Origin: Noviluteimonas lactosilytica
GTDB taxonomy: Bacteria > Pseudomonadota > Gammaproteobacteria > Xanthomonadales > Xanthomonadaceae
DNA: 64,000 nucleotides
Direction: 5' to 3'
Assembly (NCBI RefSeq): GCF_020866925.1
Contig: NZ_JAJGAK010000001.1
Location: forward strand, 434,001 to 498,000
Below, one piece after another: positions 1 through 7,792 of the stretch; position 1 is the stretch's first letter; every line of letters begins with the position of its first letter. The notes under the pieces are model-generated. The model worked only from the letters and a program-made list of their open reading frames with translations. It was not told where the DNA came from and did not search any database. Both the position numbers and the translations under genes were made by a program.

Positions 1-21
1 AAGGCGCGCGCCTGACAGCGA

Positions 22-465
22 TCACTTCAACTCGATCTCGCGCAGCAACTCCTCGCCCAGCAACTGGCGCATCACGACGCGCTTGCCCGAAGCCTCGTCG
101 GCCTCGCGATAAGTGAGCTTGGTGACCTTCTGCTGGATCGGCTGCATCTTCTCGAACATGCCGTCGAGCGTGGCCATGTTCGGATAGGTCACGACGAGAT
201 ACAGGTCCGGCTCCTGCGGGGTTTTCGGCGCCGCGCTGAAGACCGCGTAGCTCAGCACGTACCCGGCCTTCTTGGCCTCTTCCATCACCGGCTTCCAGTT
301 CTTCGACAGGTAATCCATGTAGTTCTCGAACTGCCCGTCGACCACCCGGATGGACGAGACGTTGGTCACCGGGCCTTCGGACCACGCGCGGTCCTGGGCG
401 ACGGCAGGGGCAGCGAGCGACAGCAACAGCAGCCCGGCAGCGAGCCAGGCGATGCGGCGTTTCAT
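22..465 (-). CDS. Secreted hypothetical protein (signal peptide)
   Basis: 147-residue protein of unknown function. A classic signal peptide is visible: MKRR followed by a Leu/Ala-rich core ending in PAVAQ, so the mature protein is exported to the periplasm. The start at 465 was chosen over the longer frame (519) because GAGGAG sits just upstream and the extra 18 residues precede the signal peptide. The mature part is about 120 residues with alternating hydrophobic strands, and could be a small alpha/beta-barrel-like fold, but I recognise no family. It is transcribed alone, away from the next gene. Confidence 0.8.
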   Translation of the reverse strand: MKRRIAWLAAGLLLLSLAAPAVAQDRAWSEGPVTNVSSIRVVDGQFENYMDYLSKNWKPVMEEAKKAGYVLSYAVFSAAPKTPQEPDLYLVVTYPNMATLDGMFEKMQPIQQKVTKLTYREADEASGKRVVMRQLLGEELLREIELK

Positions 466-549
466 GGGCCTCACTCCTCGAATCCGATACCCCTGACGCT
501 CAGCGTGAACGCGGGTCACCGGCCGTGGCGGACAGCGCGCGCGGTGAGT

Positions 550-762
550 TCAGCCGAACGGCAACGGATGCTCCCTGAGCAGGGAGCGGAGATTGGCCAG
601 CTTCACCCGGGCTTCCATCGTGAGCGCCAGGCCGCCGTCGGGGGTGCGTTCGACCAGGCCCATTCCCGCGAGCGTCTCGACATGTTCGTCGGCGGGGACC
701 TCCCCGCCCTCGAGCGCTTCCAACAGGAACAGGTAGTCGAAGTCCAAGTCTTGACTCTTCAT
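550..762 (-). CDS. Small hypothetical protein, possible winged-helix fold
   Basis: 70-residue cytoplasmic protein with no recognised family. The pattern (helix 'FDYLFLLEALEGGE', 'HVETLAGMGLVERTPDGG', then a final helix) resembles a minimal winged-helix: helix, recognition helix, two-strand wing. That reading is inference from sequence pattern only. The start at Met 762 is preferred to 786 because upstream residues look non-coding. It is divergent from the receiver gene that follows, so it may share a promoter region with it. Confidence 0.6.
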   Translation of the reverse strand: MKSQDLDFDYLFLLEALEGGEVPADEHVETLAGMGLVERTPDGGLALTMEARVKLANLRSLLREHPLPFG

Positions 763-892
763 ACCGTGGGCAAGAGTAGCGGGCACCGCCGTGAAAAGAC
801 TTTCACGATTCGCGTCACATGCGTCGCTTCATCGCGATTTCACCGCGCAGGTTCGACCTTCGCCAATGCAACGGAACGCACGGACTTATTCG

Positions 893-1339
893 ATGATCAG
901 CGCCGCCGACATCCTCGCCGCCCGCATCCTCGTCGTCGACGACGACCTCGATGCGCTGCGCACGCTCGAACAGAGCCTGACATCGGCGGGCTACAGCACG
1001 CTGACCTGCACGACCGATCCGCGCCGCGTCGCCGCGCTGCACGCCGAGCACGATTTCGACGCGATCCTGCTCGACGTGCTGATGCCCGGCATGGACGGCT
1101 TCGAAGTGATGGAAGCGCTCAAGCCCGGCGAGCGCGGCGGTTACCTGCCCGTGCTCGCGCTGACCGCCGAACCGGGTCATCGGACCCAGGCGTTGCGATA
1201 CGGCGCCAAGGATTTCCTGCGCAAGCCGTTCGATCCGGAAGAACTGTTGCTGCGCGTGCGCAACCTGGTCGAAGTGCGGCTGCTGTACAAGGACGCGGCC
1301 TCCGCGGTGTCGATCGACCGGGCGGTCGCGGCCGCCTGA
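893..1339 (+). CDS. Stand-alone response regulator receiver protein
   Basis: A single CheY-like receiver domain of about 148 residues with no output domain. The acidic pocket VVDDD is near residues 14-18, the phospho-acceptor Asp is D61 in 'LLDVLMPGMDG', the switch Thr lies in 'LALTAE', and the conserved Lys is in 'FLRKPF'. The family receives phosphate from a histidine kinase and signals by protein contact; no kinase is adjacent, so its partner is unknown. The start is uncertain: ATG 893 fits the domain boundary, ATG 866 and 791 are in frame upstream and none has a strong ribosome site. It is followed 10 bases later by the NUDIX gene and may be cotranscribed. Confidence 0.85.
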   Translation: MISAADILAARILVVDDDLDALRTLEQSLTSAGYSTLTCTTDPRRVAALHAEHDFDAILLDVLMPGMDGFEVMEALKPGERGGYLPVLALTAEPGHRTQALRYGAKDFLRKPFDPEELLLRVRNLVEVRLLYKDAASAVSIDRAVAAA

Positions 1340-1349
1340 GGGCGGCACG

Positions 1350-1817
1350 ATGGCGGAAACCAGCTGCGGCATCCTGTTGTACCGACGCGATCCCGACGGA
1401 CTGCGCGTGCTGCTCACCCATCCCGGCGGACCGTTCTGGCGCAATCGCGACGATGGCGCGTGGACGATCCCGAAAGGCGGCCCCGACGGCGACGAATGCC
1501 ACGAAGCCACGGCGATGCGCGAGTTCGAGGAGGAACTCGGCAAGCCGGTCGACGGTGCATTGACGCCACTCGGCATGATCCGCCAGAAGGGCGGCAAGCG
1601 CGTGCATGCGTTCGCCGTCGAAGGCGACTTCGATGTCGCCAAGGTGCGCAGCAACCTGTTCGCCTGCGAATGGCCGCCGAAGAGCGGACGCGTGCAGGCC
1701 TTCCCGGAAGTCGATCGCGCCGAATGGTTCACGCTCGAACAGGCGCGCACGAAACTGCTCGCGTCGCAGTGCGACTTGCTGGATCGACTGGACGCCTTGC
1801 TGCGCGAGACTACTTGA
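1350..1817 (+). CDS. NUDIX hydrolase
   Basis: 155 residues, the normal size for a single-domain NUDIX hydrolase. The NUDIX box is intact: a Gly, five residues, Glu, seven residues, then REFEEELG, which supplies the metal-binding glutamates. The early 'SCGILLYRRDPDGLRVLL' strand and 'WTIPKGG' before the box resemble the diadenosine polyphosphate/predicted-NTP hydrolase group that carries 'W.lPKG'. Substrate is not assignable from sequence. It starts 10 bases after the receiver gene, and its stop overlaps by 8 bases the end of the convergent hydrolase gene. Confidence 0.9.
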   Translation: MAETSCGILLYRRDPDGLRVLLTHPGGPFWRNRDDGAWTIPKGGPDGDECHEATAMREFEEELGKPVDGALTPLGMIRQKGGKRVHAFAVEGDFDVAKVRSNLFACEWPPKSGRVQAFPEVDRAEWFTLEQARTKLLASQCDLLDRLDALLRETT

Positions 1818-2829
1818 GGCCGGCGAGGAAGGCCTCGGTGCGCCGCAACGCTTCCGCGCCTTCCGCGGAATCGAGATCGAACTGGTATTCGTGCGGCAAT
1901 GCGGGCGCGTGGTCGCGCGGCCAGAACAGCACGTCGACCGGCACGCCCTGCGCGCGCAACTGGTCGGCCATCAAGTACGAATGCGCCTGCAGCGGATCGT
2001 CGTTGCCGACGCTGATGAACGCCGGCGGGAAATCCTTCGTCACGAAGCGCGCGACCGAATAGCCCGCCACGCGCGGATCGCTGCGGAAATCCTTGCGGCC
2101 CATGTAGGCCCACATCACCGAGCGGATGAACCACGAAGGCTCGCCGCCGTCCTGCGGGATCGTGAGCTGCGCGTCGAACGGACCGCAGAACAGCACCGCG
2201 CCGACCAGGCGCGCGGGATCGATCGATGGGCGGATCGACAGGTCGCGCGCGTACTTCGGCGAGGTCACGATGTTGGCGAGTTGCGCGGCGATCTGCGCGC
2301 CCGCCGAATCGCCGGCCAGCACGAAGCGATCGCGCGAGAGGCCGTAGCGCGGCGCGTTCGCGGACAACCATCCGAGTGCGCGGTTCGCCTGCTCCACCGG
2401 CACCGGGTAGTGCGCATCCGGCGCGCGCGTGTATTCGATGCCGACGACGCCGTACCCCTTCGACGCGAGGATGCGCAGGTAGTTGGCGATCTCTTCCTTC
2501 TTGCCGGCGACGTGGCCGCCGCCGTGGATCCAGACGATCGTCGTGCGCGGCACGGCGCCCTGCGGGTGGAAGATGTCGAGCTTCGCGTCGCGATCGGTCG
2601 CGTCGTATTGCACGTCGCGCGCTTCGGCGAGGCCCTGCTTCGGCACGTGCGGCGCGAGCTTGCGCGCGATCGTGCGTCCGCCTGCATCGAACACCGTGCG
2701 GATCACGTACGTCGAGGGCCATGGCGAAACATTCGCCCACACGAGCAACGCAACCGCGAGCGCGACGAGCAACACCAATGCGCGCAGCACCCAGCGCCAT
2801 CGACTGCGTGTCGGCCTGTCCTTCGGCAT
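1810..2829 (-). CDS. Membrane-anchored alpha/beta hydrolase (HSL/BD-FAE type)
   Basis: 339 residues. A basic N terminus followed by one hydrophobic segment (about residues 14-34) suggests an N-terminal membrane anchor or uncleaved signal. The hormone-sensitive-lipase oxyanion motif HGGG is at residues 102-105 and the nucleophile elbow GDSAG is at 173-177, with S175 the predicted nucleophile; a late 'DHAPALPHEY' region should carry the acid/base residues. The family hydrolyses carboxyl esters; the substrate is unknown. It lies convergent to the NUDIX gene and follows the small zinc-finger gene by 13 bases, so the two probably share a transcript. Confidence 0.88.
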   Translation of the reverse strand: MPKDRPTRSRWRWVLRALVLLVALAVALLVWANVSPWPSTYVIRTVFDAGGRTIARKLAPHVPKQGLAEARDVQYDATDRDAKLDIFHPQGAVPRTTIVWIHGGGHVAGKKEEIANYLRILASKGYGVVGIEYTRAPDAHYPVPVEQANRALGWLSANAPRYGLSRDRFVLAGDSAGAQIAAQLANIVTSPKYARDLSIRPSIDPARLVGAVLFCGPFDAQLTIPQDGGEPSWFIRSVMWAYMGRKDFRSDPRVAGYSVARFVTKDFPPAFISVGNDDPLQAHSYLMADQLRAQGVPVDVLFWPRDHAPALPHEYQFDLDSAEGAEALRRTEAFLAGLK

Positions 2830-2842
2830 CCCCTGCTCCCCT

Positions 2843-3109
2843 TCAACGCAACTGGCTGTCCTTGCTCCCGCGACGGTTGTATCCGCTGTACGCCTGCTCT
2901 TCCGCGTCGTGCGCTTCCTGGCACGGCACGCACAGATGCACCCCGGGCACCGCGACGCGGCGCGCTTCCGGGATCGCCGCCCCGCATTCCTCGCATGCTT
3001 CCAGTGACGGCCCGGTGGGCATGCGGCTACGCACGCGCTGGATCCCGTCCTTCACGGTCGCATCGATCTGTTCGTTGACGGCGTTGTCGCCCGCCCAACC
3101 GGTGGCCAT
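2843..3109 (-). CDS. DksA/TraR family C4 zinc-finger protein
   Basis: 88-residue protein with a four-cysteine zinc finger: 'CEEC' (C39, C42) and 'CVPC' (C60, C63) separated by 17 residues, as in the short DksA/TraR (YbiI-like) proteins. Full DksA has a long coiled coil with acidic tip; here only a short N-terminal helix precedes the finger, so an RNA-polymerase role cannot be assumed. AAGGAG seven bases before ATG 3109 fixes the start; a much longer in-frame ORF upstream is antisense to other genes and was not used. Likely cotranscribed with the downstream hydrolase. Confidence 0.88.
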   Translation of the reverse strand: MATGWAGDNAVNEQIDATVKDGIQRVRSRMPTGPSLEACEECGAAIPEARRVAVPGVHLCVPCQEAHDAEEQAYSGYNRRGSKDSQLR

Positions 3110-3235
3110 GGCGAATCTCCTTCGCGAAAACCGGCACAGCTTACGCGCGGTCCCATGAATGCCACGCGCCCGTGATCGCCGCGTAACGATGGCGGGTGCA
3201 TCTTCACGCCTCCCCCACGCGTGGAGCCCCTGCCA

Positions 3236-3715
3236 ATGGCCGTTCCGTTCATGCCTGCCGGATACCACTCCCTGACGCCGTCCGTCGTCGTCGACGATGC
3301 GAAGAAGGCGATGGATTTCTACAGCACCGCGTTCGGCGCCAAGGAAACCTTCCGCATGCCGATGGGCGACAAGATCGCGCACGCGGAGATGGATATCGAC
3401 GGGTCGCGTTTCATGCTCTCCGACGAATTCCCCGAATGGGGCGCGCTCTCGCCCAAGTCGCGCGGCGGCGCGACCGGCGGGATGCTGATCTACGTCAAGG
3501 ACGCCGATGCGTCGATCGACCGCGCGGTGAAAGCCGGCGCCACCGTCGTGCAACCCGCCGAAGACCAGTTCTGGGGCGATCGCATGGGCACGGTCGTCGA
3601 TCCCTTCGGCCACAAGTGGATGCTGGGCACGCACAAGGAAGAGGTGAGCCCCGAGGAGATGCAGCGTCGCGGCGACGCCTGGATCAAGGAAATGGAGCAG
3701 ATGGGCAGGCAGTGA
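3236..3715 (+). CDS. VOC/PhnB-like glyoxalase-fold protein
   Basis: 159 residues with the PhnB-like vicinal-oxygen-chelate fold: 'SVVVDDAKKAMDFYSTAFGA', the 'AEMDIDGSRFMLSDE' strand, 'GATGGMLIYV..D.DA', and the C-terminal 'DPFGHKWMLGT' signature. Proteins of this type are often annotated as glyoxalase/bleomycin resistance or demethylubiquinone methyltransferase-like; the specific activity is not predictable. A start at M6 of the open frame (3236) aligns best with family N termini. A strong intrinsic terminator follows at 3735-3773. Confidence 0.85.
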   Translation: MAVPFMPAGYHSLTPSVVVDDAKKAMDFYSTAFGAKETFRMPMGDKIAHAEMDIDGSRFMLSDEFPEWGALSPKSRGGATGGMLIYVKDADASIDRAVKAGATVVQPAEDQFWGDRMGTVVDPFGHKWMLGTHKEEVSPEEMQRRGDAWIKEMEQMGRQ

Positions 3716-3734
3716 GCCTGCGCATTCATCCACG

Positions 3735-3773
3735 ACCCCTCCCCTGCACCGCCGGGGAGGGGTTAATTTTTTT
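3735..3773 (+). terminator. Rho-independent terminator after VOC gene
   Basis: CCCCTCCCC at 3736-3744 pairs perfectly with GGGGAGGGG at 3754-3762, with a 9-base loop, followed by TTAATTTTTTT (3763-3773). This ends the VOC gene transcript before the TonB receptor gene. Confidence 0.85.
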
Positions 3774-3848
3774 GAACGCCACCCCTTAAACCAACGCACG
3801 CATCCCGGAATCCATCCCCTCGAACTTTTCGACCGGGGGTATTTCCAG

Positions 3849-5930
3849 ATGCAGTCCAGGGTGCGCGGAGTCGCGCTGTGCGTGGCCATGTTGCCGTTGT
3901 GTATTTCCCACGCGCTCGCGCAGGATGCTGCGCCGCCGCAAGCCGCGCCCGTCGCGGACGTCGAGGCCTCGCGCACCTTCACCCCCGACGACTTCAAGCG
4001 CTTCGCGCCGGTCAACGCGCTCGACATGCTCGAGCAGGTGCCGGGCTTCGTGATCCGCCAGCAGGTGGTCGAACGCGGCCTCGGCCAGGCCACCGGCAAC
4101 GTGCTGATCAACGGCCAGCGCCTCTCCGCGAAGTCGAGCGACGTGCTCAGCCAGCTATCGCGCATTCCCGCCGGCAACGTCGTGCGCATCGAACTCGTCG
4201 ACGGCGCGACGCTGCAGATCTCCGGCCTCTCGGGCCAGGTCGCCAACATCGTCACCAAGGCCGCGGGCGTGAGCGGCCAGTGGGAATGGCGACCGGACTG
4301 GCGTTCGTACTACACCAACCCGCAGCTCACGCGCGGCAACGTGTCGGTCAGCGGCACGAAGGGCCGCATGGACTGGACGGTCGGCTTCACCAACAACGCC
4401 AACCACAGCGGCGCGGGCGGCCCGACCGTGATCTACAACGCCGACGGCACCGTGCGCGAAACGCGCCAGGACGAATGGACCGGCGAGTTCGACGCGCCCA
4501 CGCTCAGCACCGAACTCGCGTGGACCGGCGCGACCGGAAGCAAGGCGAACTTCCATGGGAACTACCAGAAGGTCTACTTCGATTACGTCGAGAACGGCGT
4601 GCATGCCGGCGATCCCGCGTTGCCCGATCGCTACCACACCGTGCTCGGCGAAGAAGGCGGACACAACTACGAGCTCGGCGGCGACTACGAGTTCGCGCTC
4701 GGCGTCGGCCGGTTGAAGCTGATCGCGCTCGATCGCTTCACGCGCACGCCGTTCACCGACACCGAATACATCGAATATCTCGACGGCTCGCTGCCGCGCG
4801 ACGGCGCGCAGTTCTCGCGCAAGGGCGACGAGAAGGAACGCATCGCGCGCACCGAATATCGCTGGAAGGGCTGGGGCGGCGACCTGCAGGTGTCGGGCGA
4901 GTACGCGTTCAACAGCCTCGACAGCACCGCGATCCTCTCCTTCCTCGACGCGGACGGCGTGTTCCAGCCCGTGCCCCTGCCCGGCGCCGATGCGACGGTC
5001 GAAGAAGACCGCTACGAAGTCATGGGCACGTACGGCCGCGAGTTGACCGAGGCGTTGCAGCTGCAGGTGAGCGCGGGCGGCGAGTACTCGCAGATCGCAC
5101 AGGTCGGCGCGGGCGGACTGACGCGCACGTTCACGCGGCCCAAGGGCTTCGTGTCGCTGGCGTGGAAGCAATCGCCGAAGGTGGACTGGAACTTCAAGCT
5201 CGAACGCCGCGTCGGCCAGCTCGACTTCTACGACTTCCTCGCGTCGGTGAACCTGCAGGACAACCAGTCGAACGCCGGCAACCCCGACCTCGTGCCGCCG
5301 CAGACGTGGGAACTCTCGTTCGAAGGCAACCGCAATCTCGGCGCGTGGGGCTCGACCACGTTGCGCGTGTACGGCCAGCGCATCGACGACATCATCGACA
5401 CGATCCCGATCGGCGAATTCGGCCAGAGTCCGGGCAACATCGACCAGGCGACGGTGTACGGCTTCGAATGGAAGGGCACGTTCAACCTGGATCCGATCGG
5501 CTGGAAGGGCGCGAAGATCGATACGCGCTGGGCCATGGAAGAGAGCGAGGTCGAAGATCCGCTCACGTTCGAGAAGCGCCCGATCAGCAACAACCTGCAA
5601 TCGGAGGCCTCCGTCAGCCTGCGCCACGACATCCCCGACACCGACTGGGCGTGGGGCGGCGCCGTCGACTATAGCTACTACGAGCAGGACTATCGCCTGA
5701 CCGAAGTCGGCCGCCAGTGGGAAGGCCCGATCTGGGCGAACCTGTTCGTCGAGAACAAGAACGTGCTCGGCATGACGGTGCGCTTCACCGCCTCGAACCT
5801 CGCCGATGCGATGTCGATGTGGGACCGCACGGTGTTCGCCGACCGCCGTACGGGCCCCATCGACTTCCACGAGATGCGCAACCGGAAGATCGGGCCGATC
5901 TTCCAGGTCACGTTCACGGGCAAGTTCTGA
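3849..5930 (+). CDS. TonB-dependent outer-membrane receptor
   Basis: 693 residues. Signal peptide (first 24 residues, ending SHALAQ), then directly a plug domain ('NALDMLEQVPGFVIRQQ', 'GNVLINGQRLSAKS', 'IPAGNVVRIELVDGA'), then a beta-barrel of alternating aromatic strands ending in the outer-membrane C-terminal aromatic 'TFTGKF'. No carboxypeptidase-regulatory or STN domain is present. The family imports siderophores, cobalamin or carbohydrates using TonB-ExbBD energy. No Fur-like box is obvious in the 75 bases upstream and no substrate-specific neighbour is present, so the ligand is unknown. It ends 1 base from the convergent YCII gene. Confidence 0.93.
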   Translation: MQSRVRGVALCVAMLPLCISHALAQDAAPPQAAPVADVEASRTFTPDDFKRFAPVNALDMLEQVPGFVIRQQVVERGLGQATGNVLINGQRLSAKSSDVLSQLSRIPAGNVVRIELVDGATLQISGLSGQVANIVTKAAGVSGQWEWRPDWRSYYTNPQLTRGNVSVSGTKGRMDWTVGFTNNANHSGAGGPTVIYNADGTVRETRQDEWTGEFDAPTLSTELAWTGATGSKANFHGNYQKVYFDYVENGVHAGDPALPDRYHTVLGEEGGHNYELGGDYEFALGVGRLKLIALDRFTRTPFTDTEYIEYLDGSLPRDGAQFSRKGDEKERIARTEYRWKGWGGDLQVSGEYAFNSLDSTAILSFLDADGVFQPVPLPGADATVEEDRYEVMGTYGRELTEALQLQVSAGGEYSQIAQVGAGGLTRTFTRPKGFVSLAWKQSPKVDWNFKLERRVGQLDFYDFLASVNLQDNQSNAGNPDLVPPQTWELSFEGNRNLGAWGSTTLRVYGQRIDDIIDTIPIGEFGQSPGNIDQATVYGFEWKGTFNLDPIGWKGAKIDTRWAMEESEVEDPLTFEKRPISNNLQSEASVSLRHDIPDTDWAWGGAVDYSYYEQDYRLTEVGRQWEGPIWANLFVENKNVLGMTVRFTASNLADAMSMWDRTVFADRRTGPIDFHEMRNRKIGPIFQVTFTGKF

Positions 5931-5931
5931 G

Positions 5932-6303
5932 CTAGGCCGCCTTGCTGCAGTCGGCGTCCATGTCCTCGAGCTGGCGCACTTCGCACTCGACGTTCCATTC
6001 GTCGCCGTGCACTTCGAGGAAGCGATTGGTCAGGGCGATCGCTTCCTCCATCGAATCGGCCTTGAGGATCGCGTAGCCGCCGATCACTTCGCGCGCTTCG
6101 GCGAACGGCCCGTCGGTGCGGCTGAACTTGCCGTGGTTGTTGCGCAGGCGCACGCCTTCGTGCGTCGGGCGCAGGCCGGCGGTGTCGACCAGCGCGCCCT
6201 TGGCGCTGAACTCCTGGATGAGCTTGCCCATTTCGGCCATCAGCCGCTCGCTGGGGACCTGTCCGGTGTTCTCGGCGACGCGGACCATGGAGAGGAAACG
6301 CAT
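5932..6303 (-). CDS. YCII-related (DGPF) domain protein
   Basis: 123 residues with the DGPF motif ('TDGPFAEAREVIGGYAIL') typical of YCII-related proteins often encoded near ECF sigma factors. The fold is a small ferredoxin-like dimer; enzymatic role is unproven. Start at 6303 is supported by AAGGAG upstream; the longer frame to 6363 adds a Pro/Gly-rich stretch with no family match. No sigma factor gene is adjacent here. The stop lies one base from the stop of the convergent TonB receptor gene. Confidence 0.88.
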   Translation of the reverse strand: MRFLSMVRVAENTGQVPSERLMAEMGKLIQEFSAKGALVDTAGLRPTHEGVRLRNNHGKFSRTDGPFAEAREVIGGYAILKADSMEEAIALTNRFLEVHGDEWNVECEVRQLEDMDADCSKAA

Positions 6304-6390
6304 GGTGATGCTCCTTGTTGGTTGGATGGGAACCGGGCCTGTTCCGCCCGCTTCACCCATCACGACGAACGAAGGACCCGCCGATCGACA

Positions 6391-7788
6391 TCACCCGCGA
6401 ATTTTTTTCCAGACCGCCCGGATGGCCGCCACGCTGCGCTCGGCGTCCTCCCCGCTGGTCGCCCAGTTGGACACCGAGATGCGCATGGCCGCCTTGCCCT
6501 GCCAGTTGGTGCCGCTGAGCCAGCAGGTGCCGTCTTCCTGCACGCCGCTCACGACGCGGCGGGTCATCTCGTCGTCGTCCCCGAAGCGCACGAGCACCTG
6601 GTTGAGCACGACGTCGTTGAGGATCTGCACGCCCTGCTCTTCCGCCAGGCCCGCGGCCATCTGTCGCGCGCGTGCGCACAGGCGATCGACGAGATCGGCG
6701 ACGCCCGCGCGGCCGAGCGCGCGCAGGTTCGCGTAGACCGGCACGCCGCGCGCGCGGCGGGAGAAGTCGGGGACCCAGTCGACGGCGTCGCGTTCGGCGC
6801 CCTGGGTCTGGATCAGGTAGGCGGCCGAACTGGTCATCGCCGCGCGATGATCCTCGCGCGATTTCACCAGCGCGACGCCGCTGTCGTACGGCACGTTCAA
6901 CCACTTGTGCGCATCGGTCGCCCACGAATCGGCGAGTTCGATGCCGTCGGCCAGGTCGCGCGTGCGTGCGTTCGCGCTCGTACGCGCCCACAGGCCGAAC
7001 GCGCCGTCGACGTGCAACCACGCGCCCTTCGCATTGCAGGCCTCGCCGATCTCGCGCAGCGGATCGAACGCGCCGGTGTTCACGTTGCCGGCCTGCGCGC
7101 AGACGATCGTCGGACCCTCGAGCGTGTCGAGCAACGCGCGCAGCTTGTCGGGCTTCATGCGGCCCTGCGCATCGGACTCGACGCGCTGGACGCACTTCGT
7201 TCCCATGCCGAGGTAACGCAGCGCGACGTCGATGGTGATGTGCGATTCGGCGGACGCGACGACGTTGATGCGCGGCGCGCCCTGCAGGCCGTCGGCTTCG
7301 ACATCCCAGCCGACGCGGCGCAGCACGCCATGACGCGCAGCGGCCAGGCACGTCAGGTTGGCCATCTGGCAACCGGTGACGAAGCCGACGCCGGATTCGC
7401 GCGGCAGGTCGAAGAGGTCGAGCAACCAATCGCCCGCGACTTCCTCCATCACCGCGACCATCGGCGAGATCACGTAGATGCCCGCGTTCTGGTCCCACGT
7501 CGACACGAGCCAGTCTGCCGCGAGCGACACCGGCGTCGCGCCACCGATCACGAAGCCGAAGTAACGCGGCGAGTTGCATGCGGTCGCGCCGCGCAGCGCT
7601 TGCGCGGCGAGCAGGTCGATGACGGATTCGGGCGATTCGCCGTCCTGCGCCAGCGGCGTGCGGAATGCCGCGATCAGTTCATCGCGCGATGCGGTGGATC
7701 CGACCCGGCGCGTCGGCAAGGCATGCAGGTAATCGAGCGCGTGCGCCCGGGCGCGGGCGAGGATGGCGTCGTAGCGATCGTCGGTCAT
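6391..7788 (-). CDS. PLP-dependent decarboxylase (group II, aromatic/glutamate type)
   Basis: 465 residues, the usual length. Group II pyridoxal decarboxylase signatures are present: 'NSPRYFGFVIGGATP' near the N terminus, 'GFVTGCQMANL' for cofactor phosphate, 'ASAESHITI' with the His that stacks on PLP, 'WLHVDGAFG', and 'ATDAHKWLN' with K295 the Schiff-base lysine. The family makes amines from amino acids such as tyrosine, tryptophan, DOPA or glutamate; the particular substrate cannot be read here. It starts 4 bases after the stop of the upstream antiporter gene, so both are probably cotranscribed, which would suit an amine or acid-homeostasis role (inference). Confidence 0.9.
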   Translation of the reverse strand: MTDDRYDAILARARAHALDYLHALPTRRVGSTASRDELIAAFRTPLAQDGESPESVIDLLAAQALRGATACNSPRYFGFVIGGATPVSLAADWLVSTWDQNAGIYVISPMVAVMEEVAGDWLLDLFDLPRESGVGFVTGCQMANLTCLAAARHGVLRRVGWDVEADGLQGAPRINVVASAESHITIDVALRYLGMGTKCVQRVESDAQGRMKPDKLRALLDTLEGPTIVCAQAGNVNTGAFDPLREIGEACNAKGAWLHVDGAFGLWARTSANARTRDLADGIELADSWATDAHKWLNVPYDSGVALVKSREDHRAAMTSSAAYLIQTQGAERDAVDWVPDFSRRARGVPVYANLRALGRAGVADLVDRLCARARQMAAGLAEEQGVQILNDVVLNQVLVRFGDDDEMTRRVVSGVQEDGTCWLSGTNWQGKAAMRISVSNWATSGEDAERSVAAIRAVWKKIRG

Positions 7789-7792
7789 GGCT

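Noticed and set aside
2843-4258. 471-residue open frame enclosing the zinc-finger protein
   Set aside because: Upstream of 3109 it is antisense to the VOC gene and the TonB receptor start; AAGGAG and family size place the start at 3109.
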